From JBHJGP01 sp050331695 (GTDB taxonomy: Bacteria > Pseudomonadota > Alphaproteobacteria > Geminicoccales > Geminicoccaceae): a DNA stretch of 64,000 nucleotides. The notes under the pieces were generated by a model. It made no database searches and was not told the DNA's origin. It saw nothing but the letters and a program-made list of their open reading frames with translations. Positions 16,703 to 25,052 of this stretch are shown piece by piece (the stretch's first letter is position 1; each line of letters starts with the position of its first letter). Position numbers and translations under genes: made by a program. The stretch lies in contig JBHJGP010000003.1 of NCBI GenBank assembly GCA_050331695.1, forward strand, positions 62,001 through 126,000, written 5' to 3'.

Positions 16703-17374
16703 CTAGACGGCAATCGGGTCACTCATCAGGCGATATTCGATAGCGGAGCCATCGCTGGCCTCGAAATTGAGCTTCACCCAGCGCCCGCGGCTGTACCAAA
16801 GTTCGCAAGTGAGATCGCCGACCAGCGAATATTTCTTTGCCTGGATCGGCCCAGCGGCAACCGTTTGCACTTCGTTCGTGCCAACCACGGCGACCTTAGA
16901 GCTGATCAGCTTGCCCCGCTGGGTGTCGAGCCAGGAGGTGCGTTCCATGGTCCGCTCCTGCCAATAGCTGGTGGAGATCGTGTCCGCTGGCAAAACGAGC
17001 CTTCCGTCGTTACCGGTGACCTCGAGGCCTTCGCCGGTCGCTCTCGCGCGAACCTCATGGTCGGTGCCGTTGTCATTGGTTCGGCTGTCCAGAGCGACCA
17101 AACGGTTGCCGCGCCAACGCTCGGTGTTGCGATGGCGGTAGCTGTAGACAGTGAAGAAGGCGAACTTGACCTCGAGATCGATGGCGATGGAAACGGTGAT
17201 CTCATCACCCTGTTCCGAGAAGGAGAGGCGATGAGTGCCGATCTTGTCGCCGTTACGCAGAACATCGAACAATATGTCACTGTCCTCATCGGCGGTGGCG
17301 CGGGCAATGGTGGGACTCAAGGCGAGGGTGGCGAGGCCCACGCTCGCTTGACGCCGAGTCATTTCTGTCTTCAT
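16703..17374 (-). CDS. DUF6134-like exported protein
   Basis: A 223 aa predicted periplasmic protein. The N-terminus MTRRQASVGLATLALSPTIA has twin arginines followed by a hydrophobic stretch and an ARATA cleavage-like site, so Tat export is likely. The mature part is beta-rich: FDVLRNGDKIGTHRLSF, then DGRLVLPADTISTSYW and DLTCELWYSRGRWVKLNFEASDGS, resembling DUF6134 and, distantly, DUF3108-like proteins that bind or coat lipids. The function is not known. It sits between two SDR genes on the same strand. Confidence 0.6.
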   Translation of the reverse strand: MKTEMTRRQASVGLATLALSPTIARATADEDSDILFDVLRNGDKIGTHRLSFSEQGDEITVSIAIDLEVKFAFFTVYSYRHRNTERWRGNRLVALDSRTNDNGTDHEVRARATGEGLEVTGNDGRLVLPADTISTSYWQERTMERTSWLDTQRGKLISSKVAVVGTNEVQTVAAGPIQAKKYSLVGDLTCELWYSRGRWVKLNFEASDGSAIEYRLMSDPIAV

Positions 17375-17409
17375 GTCAATACCTTGTAACGTTTAGCTCA
17401 CTGATCACT

Positions 17410-18132
17410 TCAGTCTTTGCCGCGAAGTGTGCTACGCCCGCCATCGACGGCGATAACCTGACCGGTGACGTAGGCCGCACCATCGCCGAGAAGCCAAACG
17501 GCGGTCTTGGCGACGTCGTCAGCCTGTCCCAGTCGACGCAAAGGGTGCTGCTCGGCAAGCGCCTTCGTCACAACGTCGCTCCGAAGAATGTCTGACGCCA
17601 AGTCAGTTTCGGTGAGCGTCGGGGCGACGCAATTGACCCGGATGTGGGGCGCCAATTCGGCCGCCAGGGATCGGCTAAGACCCTCGACCGCGGCCTTCGC
17701 CGTGGCGATGACGCTGTGGTTGGGAAAACCTCGGCTCGCCGCCACGCTCGAGAAGAGAACGATCGAGCCTTTGCCCTTCTTCAGCGCCGGCAGAGCGAGA
17801 CGAACCGCCTGGGCGGCGGATAAGGCATTGAGCTGAAACGACGTCAAAAACATGTCGGTCGTGGCGCGGCTGGCCGGTGCCAGATCGATGGATCCGACCG
17901 CGAAGACCAACCCAGCAAGTCGATCGCCGGCAGCCTCGACGACCGATGCCAAGGCCTCTTCGTCCAACACATCGCCAGCCTTGTGTGGCATGTCGAGTTC
18001 GCCCGCGAAAGCGGCGAGACGCTGGTCGTCGCGGCCGGAAAGGAAACATTTTCCGCCGCTGGACACCAAATGCGAGGCGATTGAGCCACCGATGCCGCCG
18101 GTGGCGCCGAAGATCAGAACTGGATCAGACAA
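17410..18132 (-). CDS. Short-chain dehydrogenase/reductase (FabG-like)
   Basis: A roughly 240 aa SDR with IFGATGGIGGSIA at the N-terminus, a VFAVGS strand, the active-site Ser in LFSSVAAS, and a divergent catalytic segment HSVIATAKAAVEG, where the usual YxxxK Tyr is Ile or Ala while the Lys is kept. The C-terminus has the classical RLGQADDVAKTAVWLL and TGQVIAVDGGRSTL. I chose TTG 18132 because AAGGGA lies 7 bases upstream and it gives the usual N-terminus; GTG 18165 is the longer alternative. The missing tyrosine makes ordinary ketoreductase activity doubtful. It is the first gene of the SDR/DUF6134/SDR/NTF2 run. Confidence 0.75.
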   Translation of the reverse strand: MSDPVLIFGATGGIGGSIASHLVSSGGKCFLSGRDDQRLAAFAGELDMPHKAGDVLDEEALASVVEAAGDRLAGLVFAVGSIDLAPASRATTDMFLTSFQLNALSAAQAVRLALPALKKGKGSIVLFSSVAASRGFPNHSVIATAKAAVEGLSRSLAAELAPHIRVNCVAPTLTETDLASDILRSDVVTKALAEQHPLRRLGQADDVAKTAVWLLGDGAAYVTGQVIAVDGGRSTLRGKD

Positions 18133-18178
18133 ACGGTCATCCCTTGATTGGAGACACGCCCACAAGCGCTTTGTCTGA

Positions 18179-18208
18179 TTGATACTGTTCGAGTGACGCT
18201 TTGGATCA
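18179..18208 (-). promoter_or_regulatory. Candidate ECF (RpoE/ChrR-type) promoter upstream of the SDR-DUF6134-SDR-NTF2 genes
   Basis: On the minus strand, TGATCC (18208-18203) and TATCAA (18184-18179) are separated by 18 bases. This resembles the TGATCC ... TAnnA promoters of the alphaproteobacterial singlet-oxygen sigma factor RpoE. It lies about 50 bases before the proposed TTG start. The -35 element overlaps the stop codon of the FGGY kinase gene. Consensus matches of this length can arise by chance. Confidence 0.35.
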
Positions 18209-19651
18209 ATCGGATGCGGCGGATTGGCCGTGAACGCGTACCGCTTGCTGCCACTTCTCCCGATAGCGCTCGAGGCCCGTGAGCCGAAGGGCGGTCACCG
18301 CTTCCAAATCCAAGGGCACCAACGCGTCCCGGCAGTCCCAGTCAACCAGGCCGGCGGCGCCAATCGCCGTGCCGTGGCGTTCCCGTGAAGCCCAGACCGG
18401 TTGGTCCTCTCGGAGCGTTTTCAGGAGACCGAGGAACAGCGCATTATCGGCAAAACTGCCGTCGACGATGATCTCGCCCTTGGATGCCAACAGCTCCAAA
18501 CACGTGTCGGTCACCAGCGCCGTGTAGAGCACGGCAGCGGCGGCCCGGCCGGAAGCGCCCATGGCAAGGATCTTGGGATCGATGGTTCCGCGACCGCCGG
18601 TGCCGGGGAAAGGACCACCGGAATCACTGAAACTTGGCAGGACCATAAGGCCGTCGTCGATAACCGCTTGGATATCGGCCGACGTCGGTGTTGCGTCGAG
18701 CCCCGCCTCGCCGGCGACAAGCGCATATTCACGGCCGCCCATGAACCGGGCGCAGGCGACGGGGCGGCCCTCCAGGTCATTGTTGGTGCAGGTATCCCGG
18801 TCCGGGACCAGGCGATCGAGACCGGCTGCTGGATTGAACAGGATGAGCCAGGTGCCGCTTGATATCAGCGTGATATCGTCGAGAACGGCGGCGAGATAGC
18901 GGGCGTAGTTGGCGTTGCTATCGTGAATGCCCACCAGAACTGGCGCATCCTCGCTCAATTGGCAGGTGTCAACGATCTCCGGCCGCAGCCGGCCAGCTAC
19001 CTCCGTAGCCTTCGTCCGATCTGGGAACTTTTCGTTCCAACTTTTTGCCAATGCTAAGCTAGATGGATTTCCGTTCCGCGGATCGATCAATTGCGTCTGG
19101 GCACCCATCGAAGTGATCTCGCTGACAACCGCGCCGCAAAGCCGCCACGTCCAATATTGGGCGTGGGGCAGGATCCAGCGCGCCCGTTCAAACGCCAGGG
19201 GCAAGACCTGCTCGATCCAGAAAAGTTGCCGTCCCAGGGTTAGGGCCATCGGATTGATCGGGCAGAGACACTCGTCGAAAGGCGGTGCCTCGGCGGCATA
19301 AGCCGCTGCGATCTCGGGCGGCGGTATCGCTTCGTAATCCATGATCGGCGTGACCAGATCGTGGTCGTCGATCAGGGCCGCCGTGGAACCGTAGGCACAG
19401 GGCACGATGGCGTCGATCCGGTAGCGCTCGCCAAGATCAGCGAGGGCCGCCATCAGCCAGCGCCAGACATGCTCAACGTCGAGGCTGGGGTAGAGCCCTC
19501 GGACCGAAGGCTCGTTGGGCGCCGTTCTCGATGTCAGGAACCGGCCGTCAGGAGCGACGGCCACGAGCTTGAGGGTGGTTTTTCCAACGTCGAGCACGAT
19601 CCGGGCGTGCGGCCGTGTTTGAAGATCCCCCGCTTCCACCGAAGAGGCCAC
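18206..19651 (-). CDS. FGGY family carbohydrate kinase (fuculokinase/rhamnulokinase-like)
   Basis: A 481 aa sugar kinase of the FGGY superfamily. The N-terminal ATPase loop is IVLDVGKTTLKLVAV. The hinge and second ATP-binding lobe have VGIHDSNANYARYLA (Asp is the catalytic base), LISSGTWLI, and IIVDGSFADNALFLGLL. Members phosphorylate pentuloses, L-fuculose or L-rhamnulose; this one looks closest to the YgcE/fuculokinase type, but the substrate is not determined. It is four bases from the ilvA-type gene stop on the same strand and has no partner isomerase or aldolase beside it. Confidence 0.8.
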   Translation of the reverse strand: MASSVEAGDLQTRPHARIVLDVGKTTLKLVAVAPDGRFLTSRTAPNEPSVRGLYPSLDVEHVWRWLMAALADLGERYRIDAIVPCAYGSTAALIDDHDLVTPIMDYEAIPPPEIAAAYAAEAPPFDECLCPINPMALTLGRQLFWIEQVLPLAFERARWILPHAQYWTWRLCGAVVSEITSMGAQTQLIDPRNGNPSSLALAKSWNEKFPDRTKATEVAGRLRPEIVDTCQLSEDAPVLVGIHDSNANYARYLAAVLDDITLISSGTWLILFNPAAGLDRLVPDRDTCTNNDLEGRPVACARFMGGREYALVAGEAGLDATPTSADIQAVIDDGLMVLPSFSDSGGPFPGTGGRGTIDPKILAMGASGRAAAAVLYTALVTDTCLELLASKGEIIVDGSFADNALFLGLLKTLREDQPVWASRERHGTAIGAAGLVDWDCRDALVPLDLEAVTALRLTGLERYREKWQQAVRVHGQSAASD

Positions 19652-19654
19652 CCT

Positions 19655-20884
19655 TCAAGGTCCGCTTTGGTCGAGCCGTTCCACGATAAGGCCGGCCGCC
19701 GTCAACGCCAGGCCGATATCGCGCGCGTGGTCGCGGCCTCGGGTCTCCATGACGATGTCGAGATCGACATGCTTTACGGAGCTCTTCGAGAACGCCCGGC
19801 GATGGGCGACCTCGACGACGTTCCCGCCATGTTCGGCGATGATCGCGGTCGCCTGGGCGAGGCTGCCGGGACGGTCGGGGACGGCAAGGCGCAGATGGAT
19901 CAGGCGCTCGGAGCGGACCAGGCCGCGAAGAATGACGTCGGAAAGAAGCCGGGAATCGATATTGCCGCCGCAGATCACCAGCCCGACGGTGCGGCCACGA
20001 AAGCGGCTGGCGTGGGTTTGGACGGCGGCCAGCCCAGCGGCGCCGGCGCCCTCCACAACGCTCTTCTCATATTCGAGGAGCGACAAGATCGCGCCCTCGA
20101 TCGCCGCCTCGTCGACCAGGAGGATGTCGTCGACCAGCCGTTCGACGATTTCTCGGGTAAGCACACCGGGGCTTTTGACCGCAATGCCTTCGGCGATGGT
20201 GGCACCGCCCGGCTCATCGGGTAAACCTCGGATCGCCCGGTACATGGAGGGATAAAGCGCGGCCTCCACGCCGATGATCTCGATCGACGGCTTCAGTGTT
20301 TTCGCCGCCGTGGCGATGCCGGCGATCAGGCCGCCGCCGCCGATGGGCACGATGATCGTGTCGAGATCGGCCACGTCGTCGAGCATCTCCCGGGCGATGG
20401 TGCCCTGGCCGGCGATGATGGCAGGGTCGTCATAGGGGTGGATGAAGACCAGCTTGCGCTCGGCGGCGATGTCCCGGGCTGCGAGTGCCGCCGTTTCGAG
20501 ACTGTCGCCCTCGAGCTTGATCTCGGCGCCGTAACGGCGCGTTTTCTCAACTTTCATGGTCGGCGTGAACTGGGGCATCACGATCGTTGCCGGGATGTTC
20601 AGCCGTTGGCTGTGATAGGCCGTTCCCTGGGCGTGATTTCCCGCCGACATGGCGATAACGCCCCGTTTCCGTTCCTCGGCCGTCAATTGCGACAGCTTGT
20701 TGGACGCGCCCCGATCCTTAAAGCTCGCCGTTTCCTGCAGGTTCTCGAACTTCAGCGCGAGCGTGCAGCCGGTCATGGTGGAGAGGGCGGAGGCGATGCG
20801 GCAGGGCGTGCGCCGGACATGGCCTTCGATCCGCGCGGCCGCTTCGTCGATGGCGCCAAGATCGACGGCCGCCGGCGGGCTCAC
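19655..20884 (-). CDS. ilvA: Threonine ammonia-lyase (threonine dehydratase) with ACT domain
   Basis: A 409 aa PLP enzyme that converts threonine to 2-oxobutyrate and ammonia, the entry to isoleucine synthesis. The PLP lysine is in ETASFKDRGASN. The phosphate-binding loop is VPIGGGGLIAG, with SAGNHAQGTAY upstream. The C-terminal ACT-like region (LRLAVPDRPGSLAQATAIIAEHGGNVVEV) is the short type, so it belongs to the TdcB/IlvA1 class rather than the long double-ACT enzyme. The start is GTG 20884, which overlaps the argC stop as GTGA. A longer open frame upstream is only argC shadow. Confidence 0.88.
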   Translation of the reverse strand: MSPPAAVDLGAIDEAAARIEGHVRRTPCRIASALSTMTGCTLALKFENLQETASFKDRGASNKLSQLTAEERKRGVIAMSAGNHAQGTAYHSQRLNIPATIVMPQFTPTMKVEKTRRYGAEIKLEGDSLETAALAARDIAAERKLVFIHPYDDPAIIAGQGTIAREMLDDVADLDTIIVPIGGGGLIAGIATAAKTLKPSIEIIGVEAALYPSMYRAIRGLPDEPGGATIAEGIAVKSPGVLTREIVERLVDDILLVDEAAIEGAILSLLEYEKSVVEGAGAAGLAAVQTHASRFRGRTVGLVICGGNIDSRLLSDVILRGLVRSERLIHLRLAVPDRPGSLAQATAIIAEHGGNVVEVAHRRAFSKSSVKHVDLDIVMETRGRDHARDIGLALTAAGLIVERLDQSGP

Positions 20885-21921
20885 GGGAGCAGCGCCGTTC
20901 GAGGAAGCCCCGTCCCCTCTTCGAACCCGAGGACGATGTTCATGTTCTGCAGAGCCTGGCCCGAGGCGCCCTTCAGCAGATTGTCGATGACGCTGATGAT
21001 GATGGCGTGGCCCGGGCGGCGGTCGCCGTGAACCGACATCAGGCACAAATTGGTGCCGCGCACATGCTGAACCGCGGGCGCCTGGTCGCAGAGGTGGACG
21101 AATGCCTCGTCACGATAGGTGTCGAACAGGATGTTGCGCAGGTCGCCGAGCGACCGGCCGTGGCTGAGCCGGACGTAGATTGTGGCCAGAATGCCCCGAT
21201 CCAACGGCAGGAGGTGGGGGGTGAAGCTGAACGCGACCGGTCTGCCGCAAGCCTCGTCCAGACCCTGTTGTAGCTCCGGCATGTGGCGGTGGAAGCCGAT
21301 ACCGTAGGCCTTGCAACCCTCGTTACTCTCACAGAAGAGCAGATCTTCCCGAAGCGATCGGCCGGCACCGCTGATGCCGGTTTTGGTGTCGATGATGATC
21401 TCGTCCGGATCGATCGCGCCGGCGGCCAGCAGCGGTTTCAACGGCAACTGCGCGGTCGTGGTGTGGCAGCCGGGATTGGCCACCAGCCAGGCGGACTTTA
21501 GCGGCCCGCGGGCCAGTTCGCTGAGCCCGTAGACCGCCTCTTTCTGGGTCTCGAGCGCGCTGTGAGGTCGGCCATAGGCCTCCTCATAGACGGCCGGATC
21601 CCGGAGCCGAAAATCGGCCGAGAAATCGACGATCTTGGGCCCCCTCGGCCAGCCACCTATCAGGTCCTGGGTCATGCCAGCCGGCAGGCAGCAGAAAACA
21701 CCGTCGAGCGCGCCGAAATCGACATCGTCGATCTTAACGAGATCGGGTAGTGATCGATGAACCAGGTGCGGAAAGACGGCCGCGATCGGCTTGCCGGCGT
21801 GGCGGTCGGCGGTCAGCGCCGCTACGTCGATCCGCGGGTGATGATCGAGTAGACGGAGCAGCTCGACACCGGTGTAGCCGGTGGCACCGAGAATGGCGAT
21901 CCGCGCCTTGTCCTGAGCCAT
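20881..21921 (-). CDS. argC: N-acetyl-gamma-glutamyl-phosphate reductase
   Basis: A 346 aa NADPH-dependent reductase of arginine synthesis. The Rossmann motif is IAILGATGYTGVELLRLL, the active-site cysteine is in VANPGCHTTTAQLP, and the later GIGFHRHMPE carries the catalytic His. The length from ATG 21921 is that of type 1 ArgC, and GGAAGGA lies just upstream. The frame stays open to 21984, with an alternative ATG at 21966. It is divergent from purD and overlaps the ilvA-type gene by four bases, so the two are probably co-expressed. Confidence 0.95.
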   Translation of the reverse strand: MAQDKARIAILGATGYTGVELLRLLDHHPRIDVAALTADRHAGKPIAAVFPHLVHRSLPDLVKIDDVDFGALDGVFCCLPAGMTQDLIGGWPRGPKIVDFSADFRLRDPAVYEEAYGRPHSALETQKEAVYGLSELARGPLKSAWLVANPGCHTTTAQLPLKPLLAAGAIDPDEIIIDTKTGISGAGRSLREDLLFCESNEGCKAYGIGFHRHMPELQQGLDEACGRPVAFSFTPHLLPLDRGILATIYVRLSHGRSLGDLRNILFDTYRDEAFVHLCDQAPAVQHVRGTNLCLMSVHGDRRPGHAIIISVIDNLLKGASGQALQNMNIVLGFEEGTGLPRTALLP

Positions 21922-22046
21922 GGGTCCTTCCAAGGCGACCGTTGGACGGTCTTTTGGCTTAGCCATCGCCTTCAGCCAACGCAAGGTTTGCCAGTCACGG
22001 CAAGCTCGGTATCTCTCACTCGGGACAGCGTTTGAGGGAAGATCTT

Positions 22047-23309
22047 ATGAAGCTCTTGATTGTGGGCAGCGGTGCCAGGGAGCATGCGCTGGCCTGGGCG
22101 CTCAGCGCTTCGCCCTTGGTCGATCGGATCATCGCGGCGCCCGGCAATCCCGGCATCGCGGCGCATGCGGAGCTGATCGATGTCGCTGCCGAGGATATCG
22201 ACGGCTTGGTGACGGTCGCACTCGAACAAAGAGCTGATCTGGTCGTCGTCGGTCCGGAGACCCCGCTGGCGCTCGGCCTTGTCGACCGGTTGGTTGAGGC
22301 CGGCGTTCGAGCGTTCGGGCCAAAAGCCGCCGCCGCCAGGCTCGAAAGCTCCAAGGATTTTGCCAAGAGATTCTGCCGTGATCACCGGATCCCGACGGCA
22401 GGTTTTGCCAGCTTCACCACAGCGGCTCCGGCGAAGGCCTATGTTCGCGAGCGGGGTGCGCCGATCGTCGTCAAGGCCGACGGTCTGGCCGCCGGCAAGG
22501 GGGTGGTCGTGGCGACGTCTGTTGATGAAGCCGAGGCCGCGATCGACAGCATGCTCGACGGCGTCTTCGGTGCTGCCGGTTCCCGCGTGGTAATCGAGGA
22601 TTTTCTGGAGGGCGAGGAGGCGAGCCTGTTTGCGCTCTGCGATGGCACCAATGCACTCCTAATCGGCACGGCCCAGGATCACAAGCGTATCGGCGAGGGC
22701 GATACGGGTGCGAATACCGGTGGCATGGGCGCCTACAGCCCGCCGCCGGTTCTGACCGGAGCGCTCATCGACCGGACCATGGACGAGATCGTCCGGCCGA
22801 CCCTGGCCGGGATGGCGGCGCGGGCAACGCCCTTCACCGGTTTTCTCTACTGCGGCCTGATGATCACATCCGAAGGACCGATGCTGATCGAATACAATGT
22901 GCGCTTCGGTGATCCCGAATGTCAGGTCGTGCTGCCGCGTCTGGAAACCGATCTGGCCGAGCTTCTGGTGGCCGCGTTGGAGGGTGACCTCGGACAGATG
23001 CAGGTGCGTTCGCGGGATCAGGCTTGCGTCGGTGTCGTTCTCGCCAACCAAGGCTATCCTTCAGCCTATCAGAGCGGATCGACAGTGACGGGCCTGGACC
23101 GGACCGAAGGGGTCGAAGGTGTCCATATCTTCCACGCCGGCACCAGGCGGGTCGACGGCGAGCTCGTTGCCGCTGGCGGACGGGTGCTCACGGTCGTTGC
23201 TTTGGCCGAGACGATGCAGGCCGCGGTTGAAAAGGTGTATCGAGCGGTGGAAACGATTGGATGGTCGGGGCGTTACTACCGTCGTGACATCGCTTGGCGT
23301 GCTTTGTGA
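22047..23309 (+). CDS. purD: Phosphoribosylamine-glycine ligase
   Basis: A 420 aa ATP-grasp enzyme of purine synthesis that joins phosphoribosylamine and glycine. It opens MKLLIVGSGAREHALAWAL. The ATP-grasp core has VVKADGLAAGKGVVVA, a metal-binding RFGDPECQVVLPRLETDL, and GANTGGMGAYSP. The ATG at 22047 is preceded by GAGGGAAG; an earlier in-frame codon at 22032 lies within that element and is unlikely. The gene is the first of a plus-strand run with bioY and a Sua5-type gene. Confidence 0.96.
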   Translation: MKLLIVGSGAREHALAWALSASPLVDRIIAAPGNPGIAAHAELIDVAAEDIDGLVTVALEQRADLVVVGPETPLALGLVDRLVEAGVRAFGPKAAAARLESSKDFAKRFCRDHRIPTAGFASFTTAAPAKAYVRERGAPIVVKADGLAAGKGVVVATSVDEAEAAIDSMLDGVFGAAGSRVVIEDFLEGEEASLFALCDGTNALLIGTAQDHKRIGEGDTGANTGGMGAYSPPPVLTGALIDRTMDEIVRPTLAGMAARATPFTGFLYCGLMITSEGPMLIEYNVRFGDPECQVVLPRLETDLAELLVAALEGDLGQMQVRSRDQACVGVVLANQGYPSAYQSGSTVTGLDRTEGVEGVHIFHAGTRRVDGELVAAGGRVLTVVALAETMQAAVEKVYRAVETIGWSGRYYRRDIAWRAL

Positions 23310-23391
23310 CCGCGCGGATTTTGCTTGGGTTGCCAGCCCTTCCCGCGAGCCTATCATGCAGCCATCTCCGATCGCCGATAGAGTGGTTGCC

Positions 23392-23994
23392 ATGAACGCC
23401 GCGACGCCTGCCACGCTTGCCGACGCTTTAATCCCGCTTCCGTCGTTGCCGTCATGGCTACGCCATGCGCTTTTGGCGGGCCTAGGCTCCCTGTTGCTGA
23501 CCTTGTCGGCGAAAACGCAGATCCCGTTCTATCCCGTGCCGATGACACTTCAAACCTGTGTGGTCATGCTCATCGGCTTCGCCTTCGGCTGGCGGCTTGG
23601 CGCGGCAACCGTTCTGCTCTACCTGGCGCAGGGTGCCGCAGGATTACCCGTTTTCGCAGGCACGCCGGAGAAAGGACTGGGGCTCGCCTACATGGCCGGG
23701 CCGACGGGCGGTTATCTTTTTGGCTTCGTCCTGGCGGCGCTGATCACCGGCAAAACGATACACCTGACCCGGCACTGGTTGGGTCTTGCCCTGGGTACCG
23801 GCCTGGCGACGCTCGCCATCTTCGTGCCGGGCTATCTTTGGCTCGCGACGCTAATCGGAATTGAGCCCGCTTGGGTCCATGGTGTTGCTCCGTTCATGCT
23901 CGGCGCTCTGGTCAAGGGCGCGCTGGCCGTGGCGGTGACCCTGGCCGGCGCCGAATGGGTGACCCGAAGGCTGCAAAGAACCCACAATCACTGA
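23392..23994 (+). CDS. bioY: Biotin transporter BioY
   Basis: A 200 aa integral membrane S-component of the ECF-type biotin importer. It shows the family segments LSAKTQIPFYPVPMTLQT near the N-terminus, LYLAQGAAGLPVFAGT, and MAGPTGGYLFGFVLAA, with about six hydrophobic helices. The start is ATG 23392; ATG 23356 would add twelve residues, and neither has a strong Shine-Dalgarno sequence. No bioM/bioN genes are nearby, so it may act alone or with shared ECF modules. No BioR-type operator was seen upstream. Confidence 0.9.
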   Translation: MNAATPATLADALIPLPSLPSWLRHALLAGLGSLLLTLSAKTQIPFYPVPMTLQTCVVMLIGFAFGWRLGAATVLLYLAQGAAGLPVFAGTPEKGLGLAYMAGPTGGYLFGFVLAALITGKTIHLTRHWLGLALGTGLATLAIFVPGYLWLATLIGIEPAWVHGVAPFMLGALVKGALAVAVTLAGAEWVTRRLQRTHNH

Positions 23995-24005
23995 CGAGGT
24001 GAAGC

Positions 24006-24971
24006 ATCGCTACGACTGAAGCGACCAAGGAGACCATCACTCGGGCAGCGGAAATCCTAAGAGCAGGGGGGTTGGTGGCGTTTCCAACGGAAACGGTCTA
24101 TGGGCTCGGCGCCATCGCCACCAACGATCGCGCGGTTTCGCGGATCTTTCACGCCAAGGGCCGGCCCTGGCAGAATCCGTTGATCGTCCACATCACGGAT
24201 CGTTCGGCCGCGTTTCCTCTAGCCTACTGGACCGATACGGCCGAAGTTTTAGCGGATGCGTTTTGGCCAGGCCCTCTGACTCTGGTCATGACCCGCAAGG
24301 TGAGCGCCCCGATCTCGCCATTGGCGACGGCGGGCCTTTCGACCATTGCTCTCAGGGTGCCGGCAGCCACGGTCGCCCGCGATCTCCTGCAAGAGGTTAT
24401 GCTGCCGGTGGCGGCACCCAGCGCCAATCCGTCAGGCCGCGTCAGCCCGACGAGGGCCGAGCACGTGAATGACGGGCTCGGTGAGGAGGTCGACCTGATC
24501 CTGGACGGAGGTCCATGCAGCGTCGGCATCGAAAGCAGCGTCGTCGACGTGTCGGGGGAAACCCCGAAAATCCTGAGAGTGGGTGGGATACCCGTCGCTC
24601 AGATCGAAGAGCTGGTGGGGAAGGTAGCGACCCGCGGCGAAACGGACGCCATCACCTCTCCCGGACAGCTCGACAGCCACTACGCGCCGAACGCCCAGCT
24701 TCGTCTGGACGCCGACACGGTCGACGGGCACGAAGCGCTGCTTGCCTTCGGGCCCGAGCCGCTGCCGGGCGCCAAACTCACCCGAAACCTGAGCGCCGAA
24801 GGCGATCTCGGGCAGGCGGCGCGCGATCTGTTCGCCCATCTGCGCGATCTCGATGCCGCCGGTGTGGAGAGCGTCGCGGTGATGCCGATCCCCAATGTCG
24901 GTCTCGGTGCCGCGATCAACGATCGCTTGCGCCGGGCCGCGGCGCCCCGATCTCAACCGACGGCCGGATAG
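24006..24971 (+). CDS. Threonylcarbamoyl-AMP synthase (Sua5 type), apparent ATC start
   Basis: A Sua5-type L-threonylcarbamoyladenylate synthase that provides the intermediate for t6A37 tRNA modification. The YrdC domain has LVAFPTETVYGLGA, AKGRPWQNPLIVHI, FWPGPLTLV and SANPSGRVSPT. A Sua5 C-terminal domain follows (SPGQLDSHYAPNAQL onward), giving 321 aa, the usual full length. The frame has a stop at 24000-24002 and no ATG, GTG or TTG until 24072. Starting at 24072 would delete the conserved N-terminal helix (EILRAGG). ATC 24006 has GAGGTGA at 23996-24002 and gives a normal N-terminus, so I place the start there. It is 12 bp after bioY. Confidence 0.85.
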   Translation: MATTEATKETITRAAEILRAGGLVAFPTETVYGLGAIATNDRAVSRIFHAKGRPWQNPLIVHITDRSAAFPLAYWTDTAEVLADAFWPGPLTLVMTRKVSAPISPLATAGLSTIALRVPAATVARDLLQEVMLPVAAPSANPSGRVSPTRAEHVNDGLGEEVDLILDGGPCSVGIESSVVDVSGETPKILRVGGIPVAQIEELVGKVATRGETDAITSPGQLDSHYAPNAQLRLDADTVDGHEALLAFGPEPLPGAKLTRNLSAEGDLGQAARDLFAHLRDLDAAGVESVAVMPIPNVGLGAAINDRLRRAAAPRSQPTAG

Positions 24972-25052
24972 GCCACCGCCGGCTTCGACGATTGCATTTC
25001 CCGAAAGCCCGCCTAACCTGCCGACAAGAACAAAGTCTTAGGAGGACAACCG

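Noticed and set aside
23310..23391. Biotin regulator (BioR) operator upstream of bioY
   Set aside because: I looked for a TTATnnATAA-type palindrome and did not see one.
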